Notes: generated from the sequence alone by a model not told the origin. DNA of 19,708 nt from an uncultured Eubacteriales bacterium (GCA_934446285.1 CAKSEI010000012.1:1-19708), one strand, 5' to 3'; counted from the stretch's first letter, positions 1-7,837 are shown. A program made the numbers and translations.

Positions 1-1
1 C

Positions 2-793
2 CCTCTTTATCTGCGGCAGATACTGCTCAATATATGTGAGAATGCCGTAAAATACACGGGCAGGGGCGGCAGAGTCAGCATGAGCTGCCGCCCGGTGTCC
101 GAGAGCGGCGACGGGATAGTATACGAATTCTCGTGTTCAGACACTGGTATAGGCATGGGCGAGAAATTCAAGGAGCATATGTTCGATCCGTTCGCTCAGG
201 AGAATATAGATGCCCGCTCGAAGTATCAGGGCTCGGGGCTGGGACTTGCCATAGTGAAAAAGCTGACCGATGCCATGGGCGGCAGCATTGATGTCGACAG
301 CAAAAAGGGCAAGGGTACTACATTCCGCGTGAGACTGCCTTTTGTGAAGGATTTGTCGGACGCGCGTGAGGCGGATGCGCGCGGGGAGATAATTCCCGAG
401 GAGCACGCATTAAACGTCCTTGCTGCGGAGGATAACGAGCTGAATATGGAGATAACGGAGTTTCTCTTAAAGCGGCACGGCATGACCGTGACAAAAGCCG
501 CGGACGGCGCGGAGGCGCTCGATATCTTTACCCGCTCACGTGTCGGAGAGTTTGACCTTATACTCATGGACATAATGATGCCGCATATGGACGGAAATGC
601 CGCAGCGTCGGCGATACGCGCTCTCGACCGTCCGGACGCACGCACAGTGCCGATAATAGCCATGTCGGCAAACTCTTTCGATGACGATATAAAAGAAAGC
701 CTGCGTGCGGGCATGAACGCTCATGTGCCGAAGCCCATAGATGAGCGCACTCTCATCGGGACGGTACGCCGCCTGACGGGTCAGGATACCTGA
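2..793 (+). CDS. Hybrid sensor histidine kinase, C-terminal part (partial at left edge)
   Basis: The reading frame is open from base 2, so the gene starts upstream of the window; 263 residues are visible. The first part is a HATPase_c domain: N box (NICENAVKYT), G1 box (DTGIGMG), F box (FDPFAQE) and G2 box (GSGLGLAI). After a short linker there is a full receiver domain with an acidic pair (AEDNE), the phospho-acceptor aspartate in LILMDIMMPHMDG, the conserved Thr/Ser position in IIAMSAN and the lysine in VPKPID. This is the usual end of a hybrid kinase, which passes phosphate from its own histidine to the fused receiver. The input domain and the phospho-histidine are outside the window, so the signal is unknown. 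No hairpin terminator is evident after the stop. Confidence 0.93.
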   Translation, partial: PLYLRQILLNICENAVKYTGRGGRVSMSCRPVSESGDGIVYEFSCSDTGIGMGEKFKEHMFDPFAQENIDARSKYQGSGLGLAIVKKLTDAMGGSIDVDSKKGKGTTFRVRLPFVKDLSDAREADARGEIIPEEHALNVLAAEDNELNMEITEFLLKRHGMTVTKAADGAEALDIFTRSRVGEFDLILMDIMMPHMDGNAAASAIRALDRPDARTVPIIAMSANSFDDDIKESLRAGMNAHVPKPIDERTLIGTVRRLTGQDT

Positions 794-850
794 CGGCACG
801 TAAAAAACGCAAATACCCCGCCGCATACGGCTTCAGCGTCGATTACGCGA

Positions 851-879
851 TTGCTTTTCATACGGCGGTGTGTTATAAT
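851..879 (+). promoter_or_regulatory. Sigma-A-type promoter for the LysR gene
   Basis: TTGCTT at 851-856, a 17-base spacer, then an extended -10 (TG at 871-872, TATAAT at 874-879). The LysR start codon lies 44 bases downstream. This is inferred from consensus matching only. Confidence 0.6.
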
Positions 880-922
880 ATAAGCGGTAGATAATTGTTT
901 TTCCCGAAAGGTCGTTTTCCCG

Positions 923-1846
923 ATGAATTTGCTGCATATGAAATATGCCATGGCGGTAGCCGAGACTAAATCAATAAACAAGGCGGCGGAAGAATTGCTC
1001 GTCGGCGCACCCGCACTCAGCCGCGCGATAAAGGAGCTTGAGAGCAGCCTCGGCGTGACACTTTTCGAACGCAGTGCAAAGGGTATGTTCTTAACTCCCG
1101 ACGGCGAGATTTTTATTTCCTACGCAAAAAAAGCACTCAAGCAGATAGACGATATAGAGGCGGTATTTAAGAACGGTACGGCTAAGCGCAAACGCTTTTC
1201 CGTTGCCGCTCCGCGGGCAGCGTATATTTCCTCCGCTTTTGCGGAGTTTACGAAAAAGCTCGACCCGTCGACCGAGGCTGAGCTTATATATAACGAGACC
1301 AACGCATATAACGCGATAAACAGCATAATCAAGGACGAATACCGTCTCGGCATAATCCGATACAGGGACAAGAACGATAAGCACTTTAAGGTTCTGCTTG
1401 ACGACAAGAATATGACTTGCGACCTTTTGGCGGAGTTCCGCAGCGTCATACTTGTCAGTGAGAAAAGCCCGCTTGCATCGTCGGATGAGATTACCGCCGA
1501 GGACCTGCACGGATACGCAGAGGTGGTTTATCCCGACCCGTATATCCCGTCGCAGTCGGCGTCCGAGGCGCGCGTGGCAAAGGGACTTGTCGGTTCGGGC
1601 AGCAGGATATACGTTTTCGATCACGGCAGCGCGCTTGAGCTGCTGTCGGAAAATTCGAATACATATATGTGGGCAGCTCCGATTCCGCAGACGCTCTACG
1701 GCCGCTACGGCATTGTGAAAAAAAGCTCCGCCGAGGGCAGAGTGTACAGAGACGTGCTCGTGCACCGCTCGGACTACAGCCTCTCCGCTCTTGACAAGAT
1801 GTTTATAGAGGAGCTTGTAAAGTCAAAGCACAGAGTCTTTTCGTAA
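923..1846 (+). CDS. LysR-family transcriptional regulator
   Basis: A 307-residue protein, normal LysR length. Residues 1-60 form the winged helix-turn-helix typical of the family, with the signature AVAETKSINKAAEELLVG followed by PALSRAIKELESSLGVTLFER. The remaining ~220 residues fit the two-lobe periplasmic-binding-like effector domain but carry no ligand-defining motif that I recognise. The ATG at 923 has an AAAGG at 907-911, an acceptable but slightly long spacing, and gives a standard LysR N-terminus. The gene is followed after 12 bases by a phosphodiesterase gene and is probably co-transcribed with it. LysR genes often regulate a divergent neighbour, but here the upstream kinase gene runs in the same direction, so the target is unclear. 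Confidence 0.92.
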   Translation: MNLLHMKYAMAVAETKSINKAAEELLVGAPALSRAIKELESSLGVTLFERSAKGMFLTPDGEIFISYAKKALKQIDDIEAVFKNGTAKRKRFSVAAPRAAYISSAFAEFTKKLDPSTEAELIYNETNAYNAINSIIKDEYRLGIIRYRDKNDKHFKVLLDDKNMTCDLLAEFRSVILVSEKSPLASSDEITAEDLHGYAEVVYPDPYIPSQSASEARVAKGLVGSGSRIYVFDHGSALELLSENSNTYMWAAPIPQTLYGRYGIVKKSSAEGRVYRDVLVHRSDYSLSALDKMFIEELVKSKHRVFS

Positions 1847-1858
1847 AGGAGAAAAAAC

Positions 1859-2404
1859 ATGAAATGGATGATAGCCTCGGACATACACGGCAGCGCGTAT
1901 TACTGCGAAAAAATGAGCGAGCGCTTTACTCTTGAGGGTGCGGACAGGCTTGTGCTGCTCGGAGACTTGCTCTATCACGGACCGCGCAACGACCTGCCGA
2001 GCAACTACGCGCCGAAGAGTGTGATAAAAATACTCAACGGTATGAAAGAGTCGCTCCTATGCGTGCGCGGCAACTGCGACTGCGAGGTCGACGCGATGGT
2101 ACTTGACTTCCCCATGCTTGCGGATTATGCAATCATAGAGACCGGCGGCAAGCTTATTTATCTCACTCACGGGCACATATATAATGAAGACAATCCTCTG
2201 CCAATGATGCGGGGGGACGTTCTTATTCACGGTCACACCCATGTGCCTCTGTGCGAAGAGCGCGGCGGGAGGATATTCATGAATCCCGGCTCGCTATCTA
2301 TTCCGAAGGAGAATTCGCCTCACGGCTATATGACCCTTGAGGACGGACTTTTCCTCTGGAAAGACATTGACGGGGCGGAATATAAAAGCTTTTCGCTTGC
2401 GTAA
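1859..2404 (+). CDS. YfcE/MJ0936-like metallophosphoesterase
   Basis: A 181-residue protein of the calcineurin-like superfamily with the compact YfcE architecture. Metal-binding motifs are in the expected order: DIHG (D8, H10), GDLLYHGPRN (D36), RGNCD (N72), THGH (H104) and HGHTH (H124, H126), followed by the family NPGS turn. Such proteins are cytoplasmic phosphodiesterases with two bound divalent metals; physiological substrates are mostly unknown. AAAGGAG at 1845-1851, seven bases before the ATG, overlaps the LysR stop codon, so translation is likely coupled. I see no clear terminator between this gene and the alcohol dehydrogenase. Confidence 0.92.
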   Translation: MKWMIASDIHGSAYYCEKMSERFTLEGADRLVLLGDLLYHGPRNDLPSNYAPKSVIKILNGMKESLLCVRGNCDCEVDAMVLDFPMLADYAIIETGGKLIYLTHGHIYNEDNPLPMMRGDVLIHGHTHVPLCEERGGRIFMNPGSLSIPKENSPHGYMTLEDGLFLWKDIDGAEYKSFSLA

Positions 2405-2446
2405 TGTCGAATCGGGGCGAGGTATATCGATAAATGCAATACCGAA

Positions 2447-2490
2447 TTGAGAAAGCGGCAATTCACAAAAGCGCCGACGTGTGATATTAT
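2447..2490 (+). promoter_or_regulatory. Promoter of the Fe-ADH gene with Rex-like half-sites
   Basis: TTCACA at 2462-2467, 17 bases, then an extended -10 (TG at 2482-2483, TATTAT at 2485-2490) make a good sigma-A promoter. Overlapping the -35 is an imperfect inverted repeat: TTGAGAA at 2447-2453 and TTCACAA at 2462-2468. The arms resemble Rex operator half-sites (TTGTGAA/TTCACAA), but the 8-base gap is longer than the usual 4. The promoter is well supported; Rex binding is speculative. Confidence 0.55.
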
Positions 2491-2545
2491 TTACTCAGAA
2501 AGAAAAAAATCAATGCCGCACGGCATTCATATAGGAGGATTTATT

Positions 2546-3763
2546 ATGGCACGTTTCACTTTACCGAGAGACTTATATCACGGAAAGGGTGCGCTTGAGG
2601 CGCTCAAAACCTTTGAGGGAAAGAAAGCAATCGTTTGCGTAGGCGGAGGCTCGATGAAGCGTTTCGGTTTCCTCGACCGCGCAGTTTCTTATCTTAAGGA
2701 AGCAGGCATGGAGGTTGAGCTTTTCGAGGGAATCGAGTCCGACCCGTCCGTCGAGACGGTCATGCGCGGCGCAGAGGCTATGCAGAAGTTTGAGCCGGAC
2801 TGGATTATAGCTATGGGCGGAGGCTCGCCTATCGATGCAGCCAAGGCCATGTGGATCAAGTACGAGTATCCCGACATCACCTTTGAGGATATGTGCAAGG
2901 TATTCGGAATTCCGAAGCTCCGCAGAAAAGCTCATTTCTGCGCTATTTCCTCTACCTCCGGTACCGCTACCGAGGTTACCGCATTCTCCATTATCACCGA
3001 TTACTCAAAGGGTATCAAGTATCCTATCGCCGACTTTGAGATAACGCCCGATGTGGCAATAGTCGACCCCGACCTTGCAGAGACAATGCCGAAGAAGCTT
3101 GTCGCTCACACGGGTATGGACGCAATGACCCATGCGATAGAGGCTTACGTTTCGACCGCTAACTGCGACTACACCGACCCGCTCGCAATCTTTGCGATAA
3201 AGATGATACAGTCCGACCTTGTCGACTCCTATAACGGAGATATGACCAAGCGTGACTCAATGCACAACGCACAGTGCCTTGCCGGCATGGCATTCTCGAA
3301 TGCTCTGCTCGGAATAGTCCACTCCATGGCTCACAAGACGGGCGCAGCTTTTGCCGATTACGGCGCACACATTATTCACGGCGCTGCGAACGCAATGTAT
3401 CTGCCTAAGGTTATCGCATTCAACGCAAAGGATGAGACGGCTAAGAAGCGTTACGGTGTTATCGCCGACTACATGGGTCTCGGCGGCAAGGATGATGACG
3501 AGAAGGTTGCACTGCTTATCAAATATCTGCGCGGTATGAACGACGCACTCAATATACCGCACTGCATAAAGAACTACGGCCCCGACAGCTATCCGTGCGA
3601 AAACGGATTTGTACCCGAGAATGTATTCCTCGAGAGACTGCCCGAGATAGCCAAGAACGCCATAGGCGATGCATGCACCGGCTCTAACCCGAGAATTCCG
3701 ACTCAGGAGGAGATGGAGAAGCTGCTTAAGTGCTGCTACTACGACACCGAGGTCGATTTCTGA
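2546..3763 (+). CDS. Iron-containing (group III) alcohol dehydrogenase
   Basis: A 405-residue protein, close to the length of the AdhE C-terminal dehydrogenase domain and of butanol/ethanol dehydrogenases. The NAD(P)-binding part shows GGGS at 33-36 and the GGGSPIDAAKAMW motif at 91-103. The metal-site aspartate and histidines of the family are present: D192 and H196 in TGMDAMTHAIE, H259 in GIVHSMAH and H278 in HGAANAM. The expected role is NAD(P)H-dependent reduction of an aldehyde to an alcohol, disposing of reductant in fermentation; substrate and cofactor preference cannot be read off. I chose the ATG at 2546 because AGGAGG (2533-2538) precedes it and the protein then starts like the family. 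The same frame extends upstream to a TTG at 2447, but that lies in the promoter. Confidence 0.94.
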   Translation: MARFTLPRDLYHGKGALEALKTFEGKKAIVCVGGGSMKRFGFLDRAVSYLKEAGMEVELFEGIESDPSVETVMRGAEAMQKFEPDWIIAMGGGSPIDAAKAMWIKYEYPDITFEDMCKVFGIPKLRRKAHFCAISSTSGTATEVTAFSIITDYSKGIKYPIADFEITPDVAIVDPDLAETMPKKLVAHTGMDAMTHAIEAYVSTANCDYTDPLAIFAIKMIQSDLVDSYNGDMTKRDSMHNAQCLAGMAFSNALLGIVHSMAHKTGAAFADYGAHIIHGAANAMYLPKVIAFNAKDETAKKRYGVIADYMGLGGKDDDEKVALLIKYLRGMNDALNIPHCIKNYGPDSYPCENGFVPENVFLERLPEIAKNAIGDACTGSNPRIPTQEEMEKLLKCCYYDTEVDF

Positions 3764-3800
3764 TATAGACATAAGAGGGCGAACCCCCGAGCGATAAAAG

Positions 3801-3844
3801 CCCGCACTTACGGCGACCTTTGCATAAAGGCCGCCGTTTGCGGG
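3801..3844 (+). promoter_or_regulatory. Long leader hairpin upstream of nfnA
   Basis: Three successive stem segments fold on one another: cccgca (3801-3806) with tgcggg (3839-3844), acggcg (3810-3815) with cgccgt (3832-3837), and ccttt (3817-3821) with aaagg (3826-3830), capped by a four-base loop. There is no U-run directly after it, so it is not a simple intrinsic terminator by itself. Its last three bases are shared with the next hairpin. Confidence 0.6.
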
Positions 3845-3873
3845 ATTACGGGAACGGGCGGAAATCCCTTTTT
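3842..3873 (+). terminator. Weak terminator-like hairpin in the nfnA leader
   Basis: gggatt (3842-3847) pairs with aatccc (3863-3868) across a 15-base loop and is followed at once by five T residues (3869-3873). The stem is only six pairs, so termination would be partial. Forming it competes with the base of the preceding hairpin because the ggg at 3842-3844 is used by both. Confidence 0.4.
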
Positions 3874-3899
3874 CAAAAACAGTAAAGGAAGAAAAACCA

Positions 3900-4760
3900 A
3901 TGTTCAAAATTCTACACAAAAAGGTTCTCAATCCTACCGTCACGCAGATGGAGATAGAAGCGCCGCTCGTCGCGAAAAAGGCGAAGCCGGGTCAGTTTAT
4001 AATCCTGAGAGTAAACGGCGACGGCGAGAGAATACCGCTTACCGTCGCGGGTACGAACCCGGATGAGGGCTCGGTAAAGATAATCTTCCAGATAGTCGGC
4101 GCGACGACCGAGCTGCTCGGACATAAGGAAGAGGGAGAGTACATAGAGGATTTTGTCGGTCCTCTCGGAGTCGCAACCCACACGGACGGCATAAAGCGAG
4201 TATGTATAATCGGCGGCGGCGTGGGATGCGCGATTGCCATGCCCGTAGCGCAGGAGTTTCACCGCCTCGGTGCGGAGGTCACGAGCATAATAGGTTTCAG
4301 AAACAAGGATTTGCTTATTCTTGAAGATGAGTTTAAGGCTTGCTCGGACAGGCTTACGGTCATGACAGACGACGGCTCGTATGCGCGTAAGGGAAACGTT
4401 ACCGTACCGCTCAAGGAGATGCTCGATGCGGGCGAGAAATTTGACATGATAATCACAATAGGTCCGCTTATCATGATGAAATTCGTAGTTGCTGCGGCGA
4501 GACCCTACGGTGTGCCCGTCACGGTGTCCATGAACCCGATAATGATAGACGGCACGGGAATGTGCGGCGGATGCCGCCTTACCCTGCTCGAGGACGGCAA
4601 AAAGGTGACGAAGTTCGCCTGCGTCGACGGACCTGACTTCAACGGCTACGAGGTCGACTTTGACGAGGCTATGTCGCGCGGCAGAATGTATACGGATTTT
4701 GAAAGAAAAGCACACGAAGAGGTCTGCAATCTCTTTAAGAAAGCAAACGGAGGCAACTAA
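3900..4760 (+). CDS. nfnA: NfnA-like FAD/NAD-binding subunit (NADH-dependent ferredoxin:NADP+ oxidoreductase, small subunit)
   Basis: A 286-residue protein of the sulfide/dihydroorotate dehydrogenase-like FAD/NAD(P)-binding family. Residues 1-95 form the flavin-binding barrel (RIPLTVAG at 44-51), followed by the nucleotide-binding motif IIGGGVGCAIAMP at 103-115. The C-terminal [2Fe-2S] site has GTGMCGGCR (C222, C225) and FACVDGP (C241); D217 is a plausible fourth ligand, since NfnA is known to use three cysteines and one aspartate. With nfnB one base downstream, it should form the cytosolic flavin-based electron-bifurcating transhydrogenase coupling NADH, reduced ferredoxin and NADP+. AAAGGAAG at 3884-3891 supports the start. 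Alone, such proteins can be mistaken for PyrK or SudB; the adjacent partner makes NfnA most likely. Confidence 0.9.
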   Translation: MFKILHKKVLNPTVTQMEIEAPLVAKKAKPGQFIILRVNGDGERIPLTVAGTNPDEGSVKIIFQIVGATTELLGHKEEGEYIEDFVGPLGVATHTDGIKRVCIIGGGVGCAIAMPVAQEFHRLGAEVTSIIGFRNKDLLILEDEFKACSDRLTVMTDDGSYARKGNVTVPLKEMLDAGEKFDMIITIGPLIMMKFVVAAARPYGVPVTVSMNPIMIDGTGMCGGCRLTLLEDGKKVTKFACVDGPDFNGYEVDFDEAMSRGRMYTDFERKAHEEVCNLFKKANGGN

Positions 4761-4761
4761 G

Positions 4762-6177
4762 ATGGCGATAATACCGAATAAGCACGAGATGCCCACTCAG
4801 GCGCCTGAGGTGCGCGCTCACAATTTTCACGAGGTTGCCACGGGATATACCGAGCAGACAGCGATAGCCGAGGCGAACCGCTGCATATCCTGCAAGAACC
4901 GTCCGTGTGTTACGGGCTGCCCCGTCAATATCGAGATACCCGACTTTATATCAAAGATAAAGGACGGCGATTTCGAGGGCGCATATAAGATAATAACAAA
5001 ATCATCGTCTCTGCCCGCGGTCTGCGGACGCGTATGTCCTCAGGAGAGCCAGTGCGAGAGCAAGTGTACTCTCGGCATAAAGTTCGAGCCGGTCGGGATA
5101 GGACGTCTCGAGAGATTTGTCGCCGACTACCATAACGAGCACAGCACCGAGCAGCCGCAGGCGCCCGCATCAAACGGGCACAGGGTCGCGGTGGTAGGCT
5201 CGGGTCCCTCGGGTCTTACCTGTGCGGGAGACCTTGCAAAAAAAGGCTATAAGGTATCGGTTTTCGAGGCTCTGCATACGGCGGGCGGTGTGCTTGTATA
5301 CGGCATTCCCGAGTTCCGTCTGCCTAAGACCATTGTGGCAAAGGAAGTCGACACGCTGAAGTCGCTCGGCGTTGATCTTGAGACCAACGTCGTAATAGGC
5401 AAGACTCTTACTATAGATGAGCTTTTTGACATGGGCTACGAGGCTGTATTCGTAGGCTCGGGAGCGGGACTGCCGAACTTTATGGGCATACCCGGCGAGG
5501 CACTCAAGGGTGTGTATTCCGCGAATGAATTTCTCACTCGCTCGAACCTTATGAAGGCTTATAAGGAAGATCCCGTAACACCTATAATGAAGGGCGGAAA
5601 GGTTGCGGTCGTCGGCGGAGGAAACGTCGCCATGGACGCTGCGCGTACCGCTCTGCGCCTCGGTGCGGACAAGGTGTATATAGTATACCGCCGCTCAATG
5701 GACGAGCTGCCCGCGCGTAAGGAGGAGGTCGAGCATGCAGAGGAGGAGGGAATAGAATTCCGTCTGCTCTGCAACCCCGTCGAGATAGAGGGGTACAATA
5801 ACCCGGACGATCCGCGCGATCCGAAGAACGGATTTGTCACGAGCATAAAGTGCATACGCATGGAGCTGGGCGAGCCGGATGAAAACGGCAGAAGAAGACC
5901 CGTGGAGATACCGGGCAGCGAGTTTACGCTCGATGTCGATACGGTAGTCATGTCCATAGGCACGTCTCCCAACCCGCTTATCAAGTCCACGACAAAGGGG
6001 CTTGAGGTCAACAGACGCGGAGGTATAATCGTAAACGAGGACGGACTCACCTCGCGCGAGGCGGTCTACGCCGGAGGCGACGCCGTCACGGGAGCTGCAA
6101 CCGTTATATCGGCTATGGGCGCGGGAAAGACCGCTGCCCGCAGCATCGACGAATATCTGTCGGGCAAGGACGCTTAA
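4762..6177 (+). CDS. nfnB: NfnB-like glutamate-synthase-beta-type NADPH/ferredoxin subunit
   Basis: A 471-residue protein matching the usual NfnB length. The N-terminal iron-sulfur domain has C41, C44, C49, C53 (CISCKNRPCVTGCP) and a second set C88, C92, C98, C102. It is followed by an FAD-binding Rossmann motif (VAVVGSGPSGL, about 142-152) and an NADPH-binding one (VAVVGGGNVAMDAARTALR, about residues 280-300), then YRRSMDELPAR. This is the catalytic bifurcating subunit that handles NADPH and ferredoxin. The frame continues upstream into nfnA, but the ATG at 4762 has a GGAGG at 4749-4753 inside the nfnA end and gives the normal N-terminus. The same fold occurs in GltD; the pairing with nfnA and absence of gltB favour NfnB. 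A terminator follows. Confidence 0.92.
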   Translation: MAIIPNKHEMPTQAPEVRAHNFHEVATGYTEQTAIAEANRCISCKNRPCVTGCPVNIEIPDFISKIKDGDFEGAYKIITKSSSLPAVCGRVCPQESQCESKCTLGIKFEPVGIGRLERFVADYHNEHSTEQPQAPASNGHRVAVVGSGPSGLTCAGDLAKKGYKVSVFEALHTAGGVLVYGIPEFRLPKTIVAKEVDTLKSLGVDLETNVVIGKTLTIDELFDMGYEAVFVGSGAGLPNFMGIPGEALKGVYSANEFLTRSNLMKAYKEDPVTPIMKGGKVAVVGGGNVAMDAARTALRLGADKVYIVYRRSMDELPARKEEVEHAEEEGIEFRLLCNPVEIEGYNNPDDPRDPKNGFVTSIKCIRMELGEPDENGRRRPVEIPGSEFTLDVDTVVMSIGTSPNPLIKSTTKGLEVNRRGGIIVNEDGLTSREAVYAGGDAVTGAATVISAMGAGKTAARSIDEYLSGKDA

Positions 6178-6208
6178 GGGCGGCATAACGGCATAAAACA
6201 GCAGAAAC

Positions 6209-6252
6209 GGCTGCGCTCGGTAGAAAATATTGAGCGCAGCCCTTTTGTTTTT
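6209..6252 (+). terminator. Intrinsic terminator after nfnB
   Basis: Ten-pair perfect stem, ggctgcgctc (6209-6218) with gagcgcagcc (6232-6241), a 13-base loop, then a T-rich run (cttttgttttt). It separates the alcohol dehydrogenase-nfn unit from rex. Confidence 0.85.
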
Positions 6253-6301
6253 GCACCTTTTTTAAAAAACACGTAAAAACTCTCTTATATTGCAAATTCA
6301 A

Positions 6302-6330
6302 TTGAAAAAGCGTTAAAAATCTGATATAAT
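6302..6330 (+). promoter_or_regulatory. rex promoter with probable Rex operator
   Basis: TTGAAA at 6302-6307, 17-base spacer, extended -10 (TG at 6322-6323, TATAAT at 6325-6330). Bases 6302-6319 read ttgaaaa-agcg-ttaaaaa, matching 11 of the 14 specified positions of the clostridial Rex consensus TTGTTAA-N4-TTAACAA. The site fills the -35 and spacer, where a bound repressor would block RNA polymerase, which suggests autoregulation. Confidence 0.7.
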
Positions 6331-6347
6331 AACAGGTGGATATAAAA

Positions 6348-6977
6348 ATGGATAGCTGCGGTGTGAAACATACGGAGGTCTCAAAGGCGACCCTCGGACG
6401 CATACCTGTCTACATAAAATATCTGAGGGGGCTCTCTCCGTCCTGCAAGAGCGTATCGGCGACGAGTGTCGCACGCGAGCTGGGACTCGGCGAGGTTCAG
6501 GTGAGAAAAGACCTTGCTGCTCTTTGCGGCGGGGGCAGACCGCGCACGGGATACGTGCGCGGAGAGCTGCTGCACAGCCTTGAGGAGTACCTTGCGCGCG
6601 GAAAAGGCGATGCGATTATCGTCGGCGCAGGCAAGCTCGGCACGGCACTGCTTGACTATTCCGGCTTTGCCGACTACGGCTGCGAGGTTCTTGCCGCCTT
6701 TGACAGTAAGCTTAAAGAGCCTGAGGTGCTGCCGTCGGGCAAGACAGTATACCCGATGGACTCTCTCGATGACTTCTGCCGTGAGCACGAGGTGGGCATA
6801 GGCATTATCGCAGTACCGGCGAGCTCGGCTCAGAGCGTATTTGACACTCTGTATGCAAACGGAGTGAGGAATATATGGTGCTTTGCGCCGACGCGGCTGT
6901 ATAAGCCGTCCGACGCGCTTGTACAGTATGAGAACCTTGCGCTGTCGCTTGCGCACTTGAAATCACAGATTGTATAA
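6348..6977 (+). CDS. rex: Redox-sensing transcriptional repressor Rex
   Basis: A 209-residue protein, the standard Rex length. Residues 1-75 are the winged helix domain with the family signature QVRKDLAAL and a glycine-rich stretch ending in TGY. Residues 85 onward form the Rossmann domain with GAGKLG at 93-98 and the acidic residue D119 in AAFDS that contacts the NADH ribose. The C-terminal helix (about 186-209) is the dimer-swap helix. Rex releases DNA when NADH/NAD+ rises, derepressing alcohol dehydrogenases, hydrogenases and related reductant sinks, which matches its neighbours here. An in-frame GTG at 6336 exists, but the AGGTGG at 6334-6339 lies eight bases before the ATG at 6348, so I chose the latter. 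Confidence 0.95.
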   Translation: MDSCGVKHTEVSKATLGRIPVYIKYLRGLSPSCKSVSATSVARELGLGEVQVRKDLAALCGGGRPRTGYVRGELLHSLEEYLARGKGDAIIVGAGKLGTALLDYSGFADYGCEVLAAFDSKLKEPEVLPSGKTVYPMDSLDDFCREHEVGIGIIAVPASSAQSVFDTLYANGVRNIWCFAPTRLYKPSDALVQYENLALSLAHLKSQIV

Positions 6978-7007
6978 ATGAATATAAAGAGAGGCGGAAA
7001 ACTACAA

Positions 7008-7760
7008 ATGAGCTTTGACCGAATTATCGCGCTGAGAAACAACAAAACGGTATACCGTGACGGAGAGCGCACGGTGAAAATTTTTGACAGAGGTTATCCC
7101 AAGACCGATGTGCTCAATGAGGCGCTTAATCAGGCGCGCGCCGAGACGCTCGGGTTGAGAGTGCCGAGAGTAGACGAGGTAACGGTGACGGACGACGGCA
7201 GATACGCCATAGTTTCCGAATATGTAGACGGAACCGGGCTTGACAGGCTCATGGCGGAAAAACCGGATAAAAAGGACGAATATCTGCGAAAATTCGTCGA
7301 GCTTCAGTCACAGATAAATTCAAAGACCTGCAACGAGCTGCGCAAGCAGCGCGATAACCTCAGCCGCAGGATATGCGAGACGGACTTAAAGGCGACGGAG
7401 CGCTTTGATTTGCATATGCGCCTTGAGGATATGCCGAAAAATAATAAGGTATGCCACGGAGACTTTGATCCGACGAATGTCGTAGTGACCGAGTCCGGTG
7501 AGATGTGCATTCTCGACTGGTCGCACGTCTCGGAAGGTGAGCCGTGCGCAGATGCCGCGCGCACATATCTGCTCTTTCTTTACGAGGGGGACGAGGAGTG
7601 CGCGGAGAGGTATCTCGACCTCTTCTGCGAAATAAACTCCCGCACGAGAGATGACGTGTGTGCGTGGCTGCCGATAGTTGCCGCCGCCGGCATGGCGTCG
7701 GGAGGAGCGGAGGAGCGAGCCTTCTTACGCGAGCAATACGAGCGCACCGTTTGCTTATAA
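7008..7760 (+). CDS. Aminoglycoside phosphotransferase (APH)-fold kinase
   Basis: A 250-residue protein with the APH/choline-kinase fold. The catalytic loop is CHGDFDPTN (H150, D152, N157) and the metal-binding motif is ILDW (D170). K24 in TVKIF is a candidate ATP-contacting lysine, with an acidic candidate partner further along the N-lobe. Such proteins phosphorylate hydroxyls on small molecules; most clostridial members outside known resistance clusters have no proven substrate, and nothing here indicates antibiotic resistance. An ATG at 6978 touches the rex stop, but the one at 7008 has GAGGCGG at 6991-6997 and a more family-like start. It is only 30 bases after rex and shares its promoter, so the two are probably one transcript. 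Confidence 0.85.
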   Translation: MSFDRIIALRNNKTVYRDGERTVKIFDRGYPKTDVLNEALNQARAETLGLRVPRVDEVTVTDDGRYAIVSEYVDGTGLDRLMAEKPDKKDEYLRKFVELQSQINSKTCNELRKQRDNLSRRICETDLKATERFDLHMRLEDMPKNNKVCHGDFDPTNVVVTESGEMCILDWSHVSEGEPCADAARTYLLFLYEGDEECAERYLDLFCEINSRTRDDVCAWLPIVAAAGMASGGAEERAFLREQYERTVCL

Positions 7761-7781
7761 TATTTCTGTTTATGATATAAT
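7751..7781 (+). promoter_or_regulatory. Promoter of the hydrogenase operon
   Basis: Extended -10 with TG at 7773-7774 and TATAAT at 7776-7781. The best -35 is TTGCTT at 7751-7756 with a long 19-base spacer, so recognition probably depends on the extended -10. The element overlaps the end of the APH-fold gene. I found no Rex-like palindrome between it and the first gene. Confidence 0.55.
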
Positions 7782-7837
7782 GGTAAAGAATTGTTTCGCA
7801 TTTCGCGGAGCAAATGACGGAAAGGAAAAACCAACTA

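Noticed and set aside
2447..2545. Upstream TTG start extending the alcohol dehydrogenase by 33 residues
   Set aside because: The extension covers the promoter and ribosome-binding site, and the family starts at the ATG at 2546.
3257..3943. 228-codon minus-strand frame across the end of the alcohol dehydrogenase gene
   Set aside because: Composition artefact opposite a well-identified gene; it also crosses the leader hairpins.
3912..4796. 294-codon open frame on the minus strand opposite nfnA
   Set aside because: It is a mirror of nfnA's codon pattern, has no recognisable domain, and nfnA itself has motifs, a ribosome site and a partner gene.
7008..7760. Aminoglycoside resistance gene
   Set aside because: Only the APH fold is supported. 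The protein is a generic member next to rex with no resistance-gene context.
7782..7837. Rex operator in the leader of the hydrogenase operon (ttgtttcgcatttcgcgg)
   Set aside because: Only about half of the consensus positions match and there is no convincing dyad.
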